From assembly GCA_020722725.1 (NCBI GenBank), contig DYKG01000001.1:151106-215105 (forward strand): 64,000 bases of DNA, given 5' to 3'. Both the position numbers and the translations under genes were made by a program. The stretch comes from Candidatus Methylomirabilis sp. (GTDB taxonomy: Bacteria; Muiribacteriota; Ozemobacteria; Ozemobacterales; Ozemobacteraceae). The notes below the pieces were generated by a model. It saw only the letters and a list, made by a program, of their open reading frames with translations. It was not told the origin of the DNA and did not search any database. This document shows positions 32,004 to 40,893 of the stretch, piece after piece. Every line of letters begins with the position of its first letter. The stretch's first letter is position 1.

Positions 32004-35000
32004 TTCTTTTTCCTGCTGTAGATTTTATCTGAACGGTCGAAGGCGTCGCGGAAGTTGATGTCAACATTACATATCATGTCATACATTCGCAAAGCTTCGT
32101 CAAACTTTTTCAAACCTTCAAGGGCGATACCGGTTCGATAAATCACATCTTTTATCGGCTCATTCATCAGCTCAGGATCAATGTCGAGGGTGTCAACGAT
32201 TTCCATTGCCATTACCGGTTCTTTAGTCTCAAGCAGGGCGTTTGCCAGCATCAGGCCAGTTTCGGTACTGCGTTCAGAGGCATAGATCGGGCTGAGAACG
32301 TCTACGACTTCTTTCCATTTTTTGCGGTTGAAAAGATCACGGGCTTTTGAAAGATCGGCAAAATTGCCGCTTTCGGCTTTTTGTGGCATTGCTTCTTTTG
32401 CGGGAAAACTTTCTTCAAAACCGGAGGCACCAAGCGCAGCAATTTTATCATTGGCAGGTCCGCCCAATTCTTCGGGGAGATCAGTGGCAAATTCATCGAG
32501 CAGAGAGTCTGATTCGTTGAATGGATCCAGTTCAGGCAATTCACCTGGATCCAGGGCCAAGTCGGCAACTTGAGTCGATTGTGTCTTTTTGCCCTTTTCT
32601 TTTCCCGTAGTTGGTTTTAGAAAATCAGGCAGTGGCACGTTGGCTTCGTCAAGCTCAAATCCCTCTGGTGGGGGTTCGATAAACCCTTCAATATTTATTT
32701 CTTCGGGGTTCATTCCTGGCATAGGCAGATCAGGTGCCTGCAGTTCGTCGATCATAAGGTCGTCATCGAGGTCTGCCAGGGTATTTTCGGTAGCCGGCAG
32801 CGGTGACATGGTTGCCGCATCTTTTTTAAGGCCGGAAAGAATTTCTGCCAGCTGAGCGTTTCCGGGTGCCCTTTGCATGAAAGTTTCATACTGCCTGATC
32901 GCTTCTGGCAACATATCAAGCTTTTTCATTGAAGAGCTGTAAACTACATGAATTCCCATGTTGTTGAGGTTTTCTTCGAGAACCCTTAGACATTCTCGCG
33001 CGGCATCTGAATAGCGACCTGATTTTGCATAGTTGCGGGCAAGAAGTTCGCGAAATTCTGTTCGGTCTTCGTATTTCAGCGCATCTTCAAGAATTGTTAT
33101 AACATCGTTGCCCATGCTGCGATTCTGGATGTAGCCTTCGGCAAGGGCAATTGCTATCTGTGGCTCGTCGGGGCCGGTCTGGAAATAGGTAAACAGTATG
33201 CCCATCGCTTCTACTGTATAATTTTTGGTTTTAGCATAATGTCGCGCAAGAATTGGAAGATATTCTGATTTTTCGGGGTTTTCACGATAAATGGTCTCAT
33301 ACATCGAAATGGCTTCGGTTGAACTGTCATTGCAGGCGATTGAAGCTTTAGCCAGGTAGTCCCAGGCAATATTATTGCCGGGAAATTTTTCAAGAATTTC
33401 TCTGGCGAAATCCTGGCATTTTACGAAATTTCGCATTTCAAAATGTGATTTAACAAGAATTTCCAGCATTTCACGTTCGACTTGAACCGGCTGTTTTTTG
33501 GCCAAAGCCTTTTCTGCCATGGCTGTAGCTTTTTGATAATTGGCTTTTTCAAACGATCGTTTGGCAACATTTTCTGCTTTCATGAAAGCCAGAGTAATGG
33601 CGGGCAGCAGTCGCAGCAGAAAGACTGTAAAAAACAGAACTGCAGCTATTCCAAGACCGATGTGAACCCACAATTTGTTGAGATTATACCAGATCCCGTA
33701 TTTCAACTGGTCGAAATCGGACTGATTTCTGGCAAAATCAAGCTCGTTTGCTTCAAATTGTTTAAAAATTTCATTTGCCTCGTCATAGCGCTCGAGTTCG
33801 AAAAGGATTTCAAGCTTTGTCCATTCTATGTCGCGGCGGAACAGCGGGTCGAGGTTTTTGTCCCGCAGCACAATTTCGAGGTGTTTGAGTGCCGTTTCTC
33901 TCTCTGGTTCAGGTTTTAGCAGGTAAATTTTGCCTATATAGAAAGGTGCTTCTTTAAATCGTTCCGGTTCCTGTTCATAGGCTTCCTGGAGCGTCGGCAG
34001 TGCTTCTTCGTATTTTTCCCGCTCAAAAAGATTGCGTGCTTCTTTATATCTCTTGAAAAGGTCGAATTTTGCATCAAGTTTTTGTTTCAATTCATCTTTG
34101 CCGGTTACCCCAGGATAAAGCTCGATAGCCTTTTCCAGGTTCAGTTTGGCATCTTCGTAACTTTTCCCTTCAAATTTGCTGTTGGCCTGTTTGATCCAGA
34201 ATTCTGCCTTCCTGATCGATTCTGCTTCCAGATCAGCCTGGGGTTTAACCGGTTCTTCCGGTTTGTCTGGTTCGTCTATCGGCACCGGCCGGTCAATTGA
34301 GCCATCGCCATCAGGATTATCGGGCAGATCAGGTAAATCGGGTATTTCATCAGGATTCGGCATTTCGTCGGGTAGTGGATCGTCACTGGTTGGCTGATTT
34401 TCATTGGGGTTTACCCTGGCATTGGTTATGTCATCAGGCAGGTCAGCAACTTCAACCGTATCGGACGGAAGATTAACTGTCTCGGGAGGCTTGGTGGGAT
34501 CATTTTCAAAAGGACTTTCGGGAACTTCAACAATGTTTGCGTCGCCGGCAATCGGGTTTGCTCTTTTGATAAAGTTGGTGTTTTTGACAATTTTTTTTGC
34601 GGTTGCCAGCCCATAATTATTGCAGGAATAGAGGAACTGAAAATCGGCAAAAACCACGGGAGAGTCTGGCATTGCTTCAAGAACATTGCCCATCTGTTCA
34701 AAGGCTTGATTGTAATTTGCTTTCTTGAAAAGAATTTTGGCAAAAACATAATTTGCAATAGGTCCTGAACGGTTCTCTATCGCGGTTGAAGCAAACCTGG
34801 ATGCTTCGTCGAGTTTCCCTTTGTGAAAGTTGATGTCGGCAAGAATAGTAAAAATAGCCGGATCATCAGGATTGATTCGCGCCTGTTTCTTCAATCTTTC
34901 TTCAGTTCGGTCAAGCAGATCAGCTTTGAGCTTGTCGAGTTTCGGGTCAAATTCATCGCGGGACAGTTCGGCGCGAAGAATTTCCATATAGGCTTCGCCA

Positions 35001-35215
35001 TACATTCTGGCTGACAGAAATTTGCGAAGAGTCAAATAATCCTGATTAGTGGCTGCGTTAACGACAGCTGAAGCCAGGATAAGAAAAATGATTGCAGCAT
35101 TTAAAATGTGTTTTTTAAAACTTGACAGAGATTCATTCCCTTTCAGCTCATACTCTGACCGCAATGCTGGCAATAATATTCTTCGGGATTGTTCGGTTTC
35201 TGGCAACGGGGACAT
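32000..35215 (-). CDS. Large membrane TPR protein, last gene of the pilus-associated run
   Basis: The frame encodes up to 1071 residues with TPR-like helix pairs in both halves, an acidic Pro/Asp-rich linker (about 215-340), and one transmembrane helix at about 540-560 (HIGLGIAAVLFFTVFLLRLLPA). The ATG at 35215 would overlap the upstream gene by 73 bases and bury a signal peptide 30 residues inside. A CTG at 35128, eight bases after AAAGGGA, would give SSFKKHILNAAIIFLILA as a normal signal peptide, so a non-standard start is possible. With the signal, the N-terminal TPRs would be periplasmic and the C-terminal ones cytoplasmic. The function is unknown; context suggests a pilus or envelope scaffold. 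Confidence 0.8.
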   Translation of the reverse strand: MSPLPETEQSRRILLPALRSEYELKGNESLSSFKKHILNAAIIFLILASAVVNAATNQDYLTLRKFLSARMYGEAYMEILRAELSRDEFDPKLDKLKADLLDRTEERLKKQARINPDDPAIFTILADINFHKGKLDEASRFASTAIENRSGPIANYVFAKILFKKANYNQAFEQMGNVLEAMPDSPVVFADFQFLYSCNNYGLATAKKIVKNTNFIKRANPIAGDANIVEVPESPFENDPTKPPETVNLPSDTVEVADLPDDITNARVNPNENQPTSDDPLPDEMPNPDEIPDLPDLPDNPDGDGSIDRPVPIDEPDKPEEPVKPQADLEAESIRKAEFWIKQANSKFEGKSYEDAKLNLEKAIELYPGVTGKDELKQKLDAKFDLFKRYKEARNLFEREKYEEALPTLQEAYEQEPERFKEAPFYIGKIYLLKPEPERETALKHLEIVLRDKNLDPLFRRDIEWTKLEILFELERYDEANEIFKQFEANELDFARNQSDFDQLKYGIWYNLNKLWVHIGLGIAAVLFFTVFLLRLLPAITLAFMKAENVAKRSFEKANYQKATAMAEKALAKKQPVQVEREMLEILVKSHFEMRNFVKCQDFAREILEKFPGNNIAWDYLAKASIACNDSSTEAISMYETIYRENPEKSEYLPILARHYAKTKNYTVEAMGILFTYFQTGPDEPQIAIALAEGYIQNRSMGNDVITILEDALKYEDRTEFRELLARNYAKSGRYSDAARECLRVLEENLNNMGIHVVYSSSMKKLDMLPEAIRQYETFMQRAPGNAQLAEILSGLKKDAATMSPLPATENTLADLDDDLMIDELQAPDLPMPGMNPEEINIEGFIEPPPEGFELDEANVPLPDFLKPTTGKEKGKKTQSTQVADLALDPGELPELDPFNESDSLLDEFATDLPEELGGPANDKIAALGASGFEESFPAKEAMPQKAESGNFADLSKARDLFNRKKWKEVVDVLSPIYASERSTETGLMLANALLETKEPVMAMEIVDTLDIDPELMNEPIKDVIYRTGIALEGLKKFDEALRMYDMICNVDINFRDAFDRSDKIYSRKKN

Positions 35216-37710
35216 AAAACCTGAGACGATGGTTCAGCTGGATTTTGTTGGGCCTTTTGAGCCCTGCCCGGTTGGGATGCAAACTTCTGTGCCTCTTTAA
35301 AGCCATTTTGAAATGCGACATTATAGGGGCTATTCTGAAGAAAGTTTCGATAGATTTCAAGCAGGTCATCAAGCCGATTCTGCTTATTATAGGCTTCGAG
35401 CAGAACCGAATGAACCAGTTCGTTGTTGACCTCCTGGTTGATAACCTGTTCACAAAGCCGCAGAGCATCGTCGAACTGACGGAGTTTGAGATGAATTTTG
35501 GCAACCCCCAGCATGAATTCAGGTTCTGGCGAACCAAATTCCATCATTTTCTGGAAAACTTTGACCGCTTTTTCATCGCTGCGGGCTTTCTTCAGATAGA
35601 ATTTGCCCAGTGGTTTAAGCACTTCAGGGTTATTGGGGTCAAGGTTGAGCCATTGTTCGAGAACTTTCACACCTTCATCGGTCAGCACTTTCTGCTGAGT
35701 GTAGTGAGAACCGAGAAGAGAAACCAGTGCAATGTTGCGTGAATCTTTGTTATACAGTCGCAAAAGTTCGGGAAGGCTTTCGGGTGAGACCATGCGCCTG
35801 CCGAGATAGGCATAACCAAGCCAGGTGTGGGCATCTTCATCCTGCTGACTGATCGACAGCAGATGTTTGCATTCACCGATCGCCTTGTCGTAAATGCCTT
35901 TTTTAAGGTAGGCCTGAGCCAGAATTCGCGAAATCATCGCACCATCGAAAGGCGTCAGAATCGGCAATCTTCTGATTTTCATCAGTTCTTCGATACATTC
36001 CTCAGTCATATCCTTTTTCAGGAAGCTCTGTGCCTTGCGAATCGAAGAGTTTTTGTTGTATTCGGGCAGATACTTGTAAAGGGCCCATGCAATCCAGGCC
36101 AGCAGCAATAGAATGAGGACAGGAAGATAGCGCAGCCATTTTGATGTGCTTGATGCGAGCAGTTTATCTTTAATTTCAGGATAATCAGGGTCTGAATCAT
36201 AGATTTCAGTGAAGTAATTGAATGCCTGCTGCTTTTCACCCTGTTCGAGCAGAATCGACCCGATAATGAATTTGGCACGATTGTTTTCTTTCTGCAGAGT
36301 AAGCTGATATCTGGCATTCGATATTGCTTCTTCATTGTTGCCCGTTTTCCAGTATGCTTCGGCGAGATAGCTGGGCAGCTGAATATTGTAGCTTTTCGGC
36401 AGCTGAGTTAGAAATTTCAGGCATTCTTCATATTCGTAGGCATTGCGAGCTTCGAGACCCTTTTCCCAGAGCTCTTTTTCGTTATGGATTTTCTTGATTT
36501 TACCCAGTTCTTCAGCAAAAGCGGCCTTATATCTTTTCAGGCCATTGTCGAGTTCGATCATCATCATGCCACGGCTGAAACTGACTTCCGCATCCTGGTT
36601 ATTGCCAGCAGCGGCGAAATCTTTGCCTTTTCTCAGGAATCCCTCGACCATAGAAGCCCGCTCTGAAGTAGTGCGTGGCAATTTGGTTGCCCGACCCAGT
36701 TTCTTCATCAGCTCTTCTTCTTTGGCTGTCGCCTGTTGCAGCAGTTCTTTTGCTTTCTGGTTTTCGGGGTCGGCCGAAACCACATATTCGAGCATATCGC
36801 GTGCCTCAAGCCAACTTTCATTCTTAACCATTTCCTGGGCTTCAATGAACGCTGTTTTCGCTTCGCGGGTATCGACGATGTGCGTCAGTTCCTCTTCGAC
36901 AACCTCACTGTAAGGGTCGATTTCTTTGGCACGATTAAGCGTGGCAATCGCCTCTTCTGTTTTTCCTGCCGCTTTCAGGTCTTTGGCCTGCTGCATCAGC
37001 AGCCCAATTGCAGCGCTTTGCTTCTCTCTGATTTTGCTGATCAGATCGCGGGTGACTTCCTTGGTGGCAAATGTATATTTGGAAGCATTGTCGGCGTGAC
37101 TTTTTGCATTAACCAGGTTGTTGCGCTCAAGCTCGATTTCTGCCATGCGGTAATAAAGCTGCCCCATGGCTTCAGAATCGTATTTCACCCTGAGTTTCGG
37201 GTTCTTTTCAATGATGTTTTCTGCCAGGTCGATGGCCTGGTCAACTTTGTTTTCAGCGGCCAGTGAGTTGAAAATTTCAAGCCCTATTTCTACTTCAGCC
37301 GGGTTTACCCTGATAATATCGTTTCTTAAATTTGCCGCTTCCTGTTTTTTGCCGGCTTTAACCAGCACGGCAAGATCTTCTTTGAGAACTCGCGCATATT
37401 CTTCGGCATAGGTGGTGTTGCCTGGCTCAAGTTCGTGGGCTTTTTTCAGCTGGCGAACCATGTCGTCACGCTTATTGCGCAGACGAAGCAGCCTGGCTGC
37501 ATTGAAATGCGGTTCGGCCCAGCCCGGTTCGAGCTGCATGGCTTCTTTGAGAAACTGAATGGCTTCCTGATAGCGCCCGCTGTTGATGGCATTCAGACCA
37601 TCGATGTTAAGTTTGCGGGCAGCCTGTGATTGTGCTTGAAGACCGGCACCGCAGGCCATTACAGCTAAAAAAACGAAAACGCAGCAGATAACTTTTTTAA
37701 AGCGGTTCAT
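35143..37710 (-). CDS. Large membrane TPR protein with C-terminal zinc ribbon
   Basis: The 855-residue product has a signal peptide (KVICCVFVFLAVMACGAGLQA) and many TPR repeats. Segments such as GRYQEAIQFLKEAMQLEPGWAEPH recur before and after a single transmembrane helix at about 527-545 (LPVLILLLLAWIAWALYKYL). The C-terminus is a zinc-ribbon-like module, CPRCQKPNNPEEYYCQHCG. The topology would put the first TPR array in the periplasm and the second array plus zinc ribbon in the cytoplasm. It shares overall design with the 1071-residue neighbour. It follows the HEAT gene by 38 bp in the pilM-N-O run. Confidence 0.82.
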   Translation of the reverse strand: MNRFKKVICCVFVFLAVMACGAGLQAQSQAARKLNIDGLNAINSGRYQEAIQFLKEAMQLEPGWAEPHFNAARLLRLRNKRDDMVRQLKKAHELEPGNTTYAEEYARVLKEDLAVLVKAGKKQEAANLRNDIIRVNPAEVEIGLEIFNSLAAENKVDQAIDLAENIIEKNPKLRVKYDSEAMGQLYYRMAEIELERNNLVNAKSHADNASKYTFATKEVTRDLISKIREKQSAAIGLLMQQAKDLKAAGKTEEAIATLNRAKEIDPYSEVVEEELTHIVDTREAKTAFIEAQEMVKNESWLEARDMLEYVVSADPENQKAKELLQQATAKEEELMKKLGRATKLPRTTSERASMVEGFLRKGKDFAAAGNNQDAEVSFSRGMMMIELDNGLKRYKAAFAEELGKIKKIHNEKELWEKGLEARNAYEYEECLKFLTQLPKSYNIQLPSYLAEAYWKTGNNEEAISNARYQLTLQKENNRAKFIIGSILLEQGEKQQAFNYFTEIYDSDPDYPEIKDKLLASSTSKWLRYLPVLILLLLAWIAWALYKYLPEYNKNSSIRKAQSFLKKDMTEECIEELMKIRRLPILTPFDGAMISRILAQAYLKKGIYDKAIGECKHLLSISQQDEDAHTWLGYAYLGRRMVSPESLPELLRLYNKDSRNIALVSLLGSHYTQQKVLTDEGVKVLEQWLNLDPNNPEVLKPLGKFYLKKARSDEKAVKVFQKMMEFGSPEPEFMLGVAKIHLKLRQFDDALRLCEQVINQEVNNELVHSVLLEAYNKQNRLDDLLEIYRNFLQNSPYNVAFQNGFKEAQKFASQPGRAQKAQQNPAEPSSQVLCPRCQKPNNPEEYYCQHCGQSMS

Positions 37711-37748
37711 CAGGTCCTTCTCTCCTATGGGTATGACCGCTTAACAGT

Positions 37749-39068
37749 CTAAGTTATTTTTGAAAGTTTTGCCAGTGCTTTTAGTGCACACTTTCTAACA
37801 TCCGGGTCAGAATCGTTAGTCAGGTATTGCAACGAGTCACCGAACTGCAATGCGCCGATTTCACCCAGAGCCCACGCAGCCGATGCCCGCATCTGCTTGT
37901 GAGATGACCGCAACATCTGCTTCAAAGTAAGAACTGCGCCCATGCCGCCAAGTTTCCAAAGGGCGGCGGCCGCATTACTTCTGACGCGATTGTGGGAATC
38001 ATGCAGCAATGGGAAAAGCAGATCAGAAAATTGTGGGTCGTTGAGCTGCCCGATTGCTTCAACGGCATTGGCCCTTACCCTGCTGTCAGGGTCTTTCAGG
38101 GCTTTGGTAAGCAAAATAACTGATTTGGAATTTCCGGCCATACCAAGGCTTTTAATTAAATTGGCTCTCATTCTACTGTTTTCCTCCCTGACGAATTTTT
38201 CGGTCAGTCGGGCAAGAGCCAGGTCAGGGTTTATTTCTAGAGCTTTAGAAACTATTACATCACGAATCGAGGTTTCATCTTCTTTGGTGTATGCATCGAT
38301 AAGCTGAGACATGATGCGCGAAGAGCCGATCTTGCCAATGCTTAGAACCGCACGGTTCCTTACGGTTGGAGAAATGTCGCTCAAGAGCCCGACCAGCAGA
38401 TCAAGCGAGCGTTCTTCTTCTATTTCACCAAGAATGTAGGCTACAGAAGCTCTTTTTCTGGAATTGGGCGACCGTAACTCTTCGGGCAGAGTGTTCAGAC
38501 CAAATCGAATGCCCCGTTGCCAGAGAGCCTTTATCGAATTGGCTCTCACCCGGTTGTTGCGGTCTGATACCAGAACTTTCAAAACTTCGACGACTTCGGG
38601 GTGATTGATGTCGCCAATTGCCTCAACGGCGTTGGCTCTGACCCGTTCGTCGGCAAAATTCAAAAATGCTTTTAAAAGCGGCATGAACTCATCACTCTTG
38701 AAAGAGCCGATAACCCTTATTCCAGTGGCAACCAGGGCCGGATCTTCTTCCTTTTTAAGAAAATCACACACAGCTTTTTTTATATGGCGGCCGGGTCGGC
38801 CGATCAGGCTGCAGAGTGCTTCGCTTTTAAGGGTTGCATTGGCAGAATCAAGATAAGTGAGAATCATGGAAAGAATTTCTTCGCTGTTGCTTTTTCTTGA
38901 AGCTTTAAGCGCAGCGACGACAACCTCAGGGCGGCCATCCTTTAAGCCTTCGAGAATAAATTCTTCGACATCGTCGATCTTATCTCGGTTAATGCATTTC
39001 AGGCAGAAAAGCCTGACGCTTTTATCTCGATCCTGGAACAATCTTTTCAGGGTGGGGTAATCGATCAT
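37749..39068 (-). CDS. HEAT-repeat protein, coupled to the pilus genes
   Basis: The 439-residue protein consists almost entirely of HEAT/PBS-lyase-type repeats of about 31 residues. The core VRANAVEAIGQLNDP and variants (RVRSNAAAALWKLGG, QMRASAAWALGEIGA) recur across its length. No signal peptide or membrane segment is present, so it is cytoplasmic and should be a protein-binding solenoid. Its ATG overlaps the stop of the PilP-like gene by four bases, so it is co-translated with pilus inner-membrane components. It may bind the PilB or PilM complex; that is inferred from position. Confidence 0.85.
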   Translation of the reverse strand: MIDYPTLKRLFQDRDKSVRLFCLKCINRDKIDDVEEFILEGLKDGRPEVVVAALKASRKSNSEEILSMILTYLDSANATLKSEALCSLIGRPGRHIKKAVCDFLKKEEDPALVATGIRVIGSFKSDEFMPLLKAFLNFADERVRANAVEAIGDINHPEVVEVLKVLVSDRNNRVRANSIKALWQRGIRFGLNTLPEELRSPNSRKRASVAYILGEIEEERSLDLLVGLLSDISPTVRNRAVLSIGKIGSSRIMSQLIDAYTKEDETSIRDVIVSKALEINPDLALARLTEKFVREENSRMRANLIKSLGMAGNSKSVILLTKALKDPDSRVRANAVEAIGQLNDPQFSDLLFPLLHDSHNRVRSNAAAALWKLGGMGAVLTLKQMLRSSHKQMRASAAWALGEIGALQFGDSLQYLTNDSDPDVRKCALKALAKLSKIT

Positions 39069-39718
39069 GGTTTATTACCACCTTCTGAAGGCTTTTCTGA
39101 AAGTGCCACCTCAAATTCACGGCTGGTTTCGCTGGTATCGATTATTACCACGCGGTCGGGAAATACTGAACCAAGCCTGAACGGACTGCTTTTGAGCATA
39201 TTGCCGATGCGCGTCAGCATCAGCTCGTCAGACGATTTAAGAATGGCAATGCGGTCACTGCCAATGCTGAAAAATCCATGATAGCTGATATCGGGTCTCT
39301 CGTAGTTATCAATCGTTTGTTCTTCATCATCCATAATTTGTGGAATGATTTCGATTTTCTTTTCACCCCGGGTAAAAATGTTGCGTTCGTTGGGGGAATA
39401 GGGAAATACTTTGGTGAGCTGAAAGCGGGTTTCGACCTTTTCACTGAGTGCCGGATAGGAAGGTGGTCGCAAAGGTTCAGGCATCTGTATCGGCGACTTG
39501 GGCGCACCAGAAGATGATGCAGAAACCGGTGCTGCAGAGGTGGCGGCGGCTGGCTGGGCGGCAACTCCGCGATTGGCGGCGTTTCTTTCTTCCTGTTTTT
39601 TCAACCTGGCCGGCTTAAGCACGAGCAGGTCGAGCAGCAGGATGAAAACAATTATGGGAACCCCAATCACTACTGTTTTGTTGTTTTTGTAATATTCGAG
39701 AAATTCCTGCTTGGTCAT
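39065..39718 (-). CDS. PilP-like pilus inner-membrane protein
   Basis: The 217-residue product has one N-terminal transmembrane helix (TVVIGVPIIVFILLLDLLVL), an Ala/Ser/Pro-rich linker (about 40-85), and a folded beta-rich C-terminal domain. It contains YSPNERNIFTRG and repeated short strands such as GSDRIAILKSSDELML. Position after pilO and the topology suggest the PilP/GspC role of linking the inner-membrane PilMNO platform to the outer parts. It is not a lipoprotein, unlike PilP of proteobacteria, and sequence similarity is not strong, so the assignment is by layout. Confidence 0.6.
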   Translation of the reverse strand: MTKQEFLEYYKNNKTVVIGVPIIVFILLLDLLVLKPARLKKQEERNAANRGVAAQPAAATSAAPVSASSSGAPKSPIQMPEPLRPPSYPALSEKVETRFQLTKVFPYSPNERNIFTRGEKKIEIIPQIMDDEEQTIDNYERPDISYHGFFSIGSDRIAILKSSDELMLTRIGNMLKSSPFRLGSVFPDRVVIIDTSETSREFEVALSEKPSEGGNKP

Positions 39719-39737
39719 CCGTTATTCCTTGCCTTGA

Positions 39738-40319
39738 TCAGGACTTGAAGAATGTGGCGAGCGTCAGTTTCAACGACATGTTGCCCGCTTCATCGCTGAG
39801 TGGGGGAATTACTTCTATCTGGGCTATTTTTACCAGTCTTCCCAGTGAATTTTCCATTTCCCACAGGAATTGTTTAACTTTGTTGTAAGTACCGCGGATA
39901 CGCAAATCGAATTTGAATTCAAGATAGGCAGAGCCAGCACCGGCTGCCGGAGCAGGTGGTTGATACTGTGAGTCCTGGATATGAATATCGAGAGAGCGTG
40001 CTTTTCGCTGAACTTGTTCGATGAAGACAGTGTAATTGGCTGAACTTTCAAGCAGTTTTTCAAATTTTTCTTTGACTTCCCGTTGCTTGTCACGCAATTC
40101 AGCGGAGATTTTTTCAATCTGCTGCTGGCGCTTGGCAAATTCCGTTTGGGCGTTGGCAACTTTCAGCTTGATATCGGCAAGCTCAGTATTTTTTAACGCG
40201 ATTTCCTGTTCCTGCCTGGTATTTACCGAGCTGAGGAAGTAAATCAGAGCCCCGATTGCAGCCGCAATCAGGCCATAAGTGACAACTCGTTCAATTATGG
40301 AGCGAAGTCTTGTCTTCAC
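39738..40319 (-). CDS. pilO: Type IV pilus assembly protein PilO
   Basis: The 193-residue product has one N-terminal transmembrane helix (VVTYGLIAAAIGALIYFL), a coiled coil (about 37-90) and a C-terminal alpha/beta fold (YLEFKFDLRIRGTYNKVKQFL and SLKLTLATFF), as in PilO/GspM-type proteins. PilO pairs with PilN in the periplasm to form the inner-membrane alignment complex. The GTG start has GAAGGAG five bases upstream. It is flanked by pilN and the PilP-like gene in conserved order. Confidence 0.82.
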   Translation of the reverse strand: MKTRLRSIIERVVTYGLIAAAIGALIYFLSSVNTRQEQEIALKNTELADIKLKVANAQTEFAKRQQQIEKISAELRDKQREVKEKFEKLLESSANYTVFIEQVQRKARSLDIHIQDSQYQPPAPAAGAGSAYLEFKFDLRIRGTYNKVKQFLWEMENSLGRLVKIAQIEVIPPLSDEAGNMSLKLTLATFFKS

Positions 40320-40333
40320 GTCAGCTCCTTCTT

Positions 40334-40891
40334 CTAATTAGGTTTATAAGTGAAATCAAGGGTAAACTTCTGCACTGAACCATCGTTTTGTGAAACGTTG
40401 GTATTGTTCTTGAGAAAGGCTTTGAATTTGCCGCTCTGGTTAAGGCGCTTGGCGAATTCAAGCGCGTCAAAGATCGTTGAAGCTTCGCCGACAATGGTAA
40501 AATTGCCGCTGAGGTTAGCAAACGATTTTGGCGAGATGTCGTTGATAACTACCCTTTCAGGAACAGAGGATTCAAGAGTTGCCAGAAAGTCAACCCAGCT
40601 GGTGCCCGGGGTGTCGAGATTCTGGTTAATGAAATTTATACTGTTTTTTAAAGAGTTTATTTCATTCATCGGGGGCTGTAGTCTACTGGTCTTGTCAATC
40701 AGACCGCGCAACTGGTTATCCTGTTGATCAACCTGAGCCTTTACCGCCTTAAGGGAAGAGTTGTTTTTAATATACATTGTTCCAACCGCTGAAATGCTTG
40801 CAATAATTGTTAATACAGCCAGAGCAATCCCCAGGTTATCCCGTGGCAGGCTCTTGTATTCACCTGGAAGCAGATCGAATTTAAATTTCAT
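40334..40891 (-). CDS. pilN: Type IV pilus assembly protein PilN
   Basis: I use the ATG at 40891 (GAGGG seven bases upstream, two bases after the pilM stop) rather than 40912. The 185-residue product starts MKFKFDLLPGEYKSLP, the short cytoplasmic segment that PilN uses to bind PilM, here close to the classical INLLP motif. A transmembrane helix follows (about 18-38), then a coiled coil and an alpha/beta domain with WVDFLATLESSVPERVVIND, typical of Fimbrial_assembly (PilN) proteins. Confidence 0.85.
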   Translation of the reverse strand: MKFKFDLLPGEYKSLPRDNLGIALAVLTIIASISAVGTMYIKNNSSLKAVKAQVDQQDNQLRGLIDKTSRLQPPMNEINSLKNSINFINQNLDTPGTSWVDFLATLESSVPERVVINDISPKSFANLSGNFTIVGEASTIFDALEFAKRLNQSGKFKAFLKNNTNVSQNDGSVQKFTLDFTYKPN

Positions 40892-40893
40892 CT

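Noticed and set aside
37749-39068. Nucleotide repeats in the HEAT gene as a possible repeat array
   Set aside because: The periodicity of about 93 bases is explained by the protein's 31-residue HEAT units with diverged codons.
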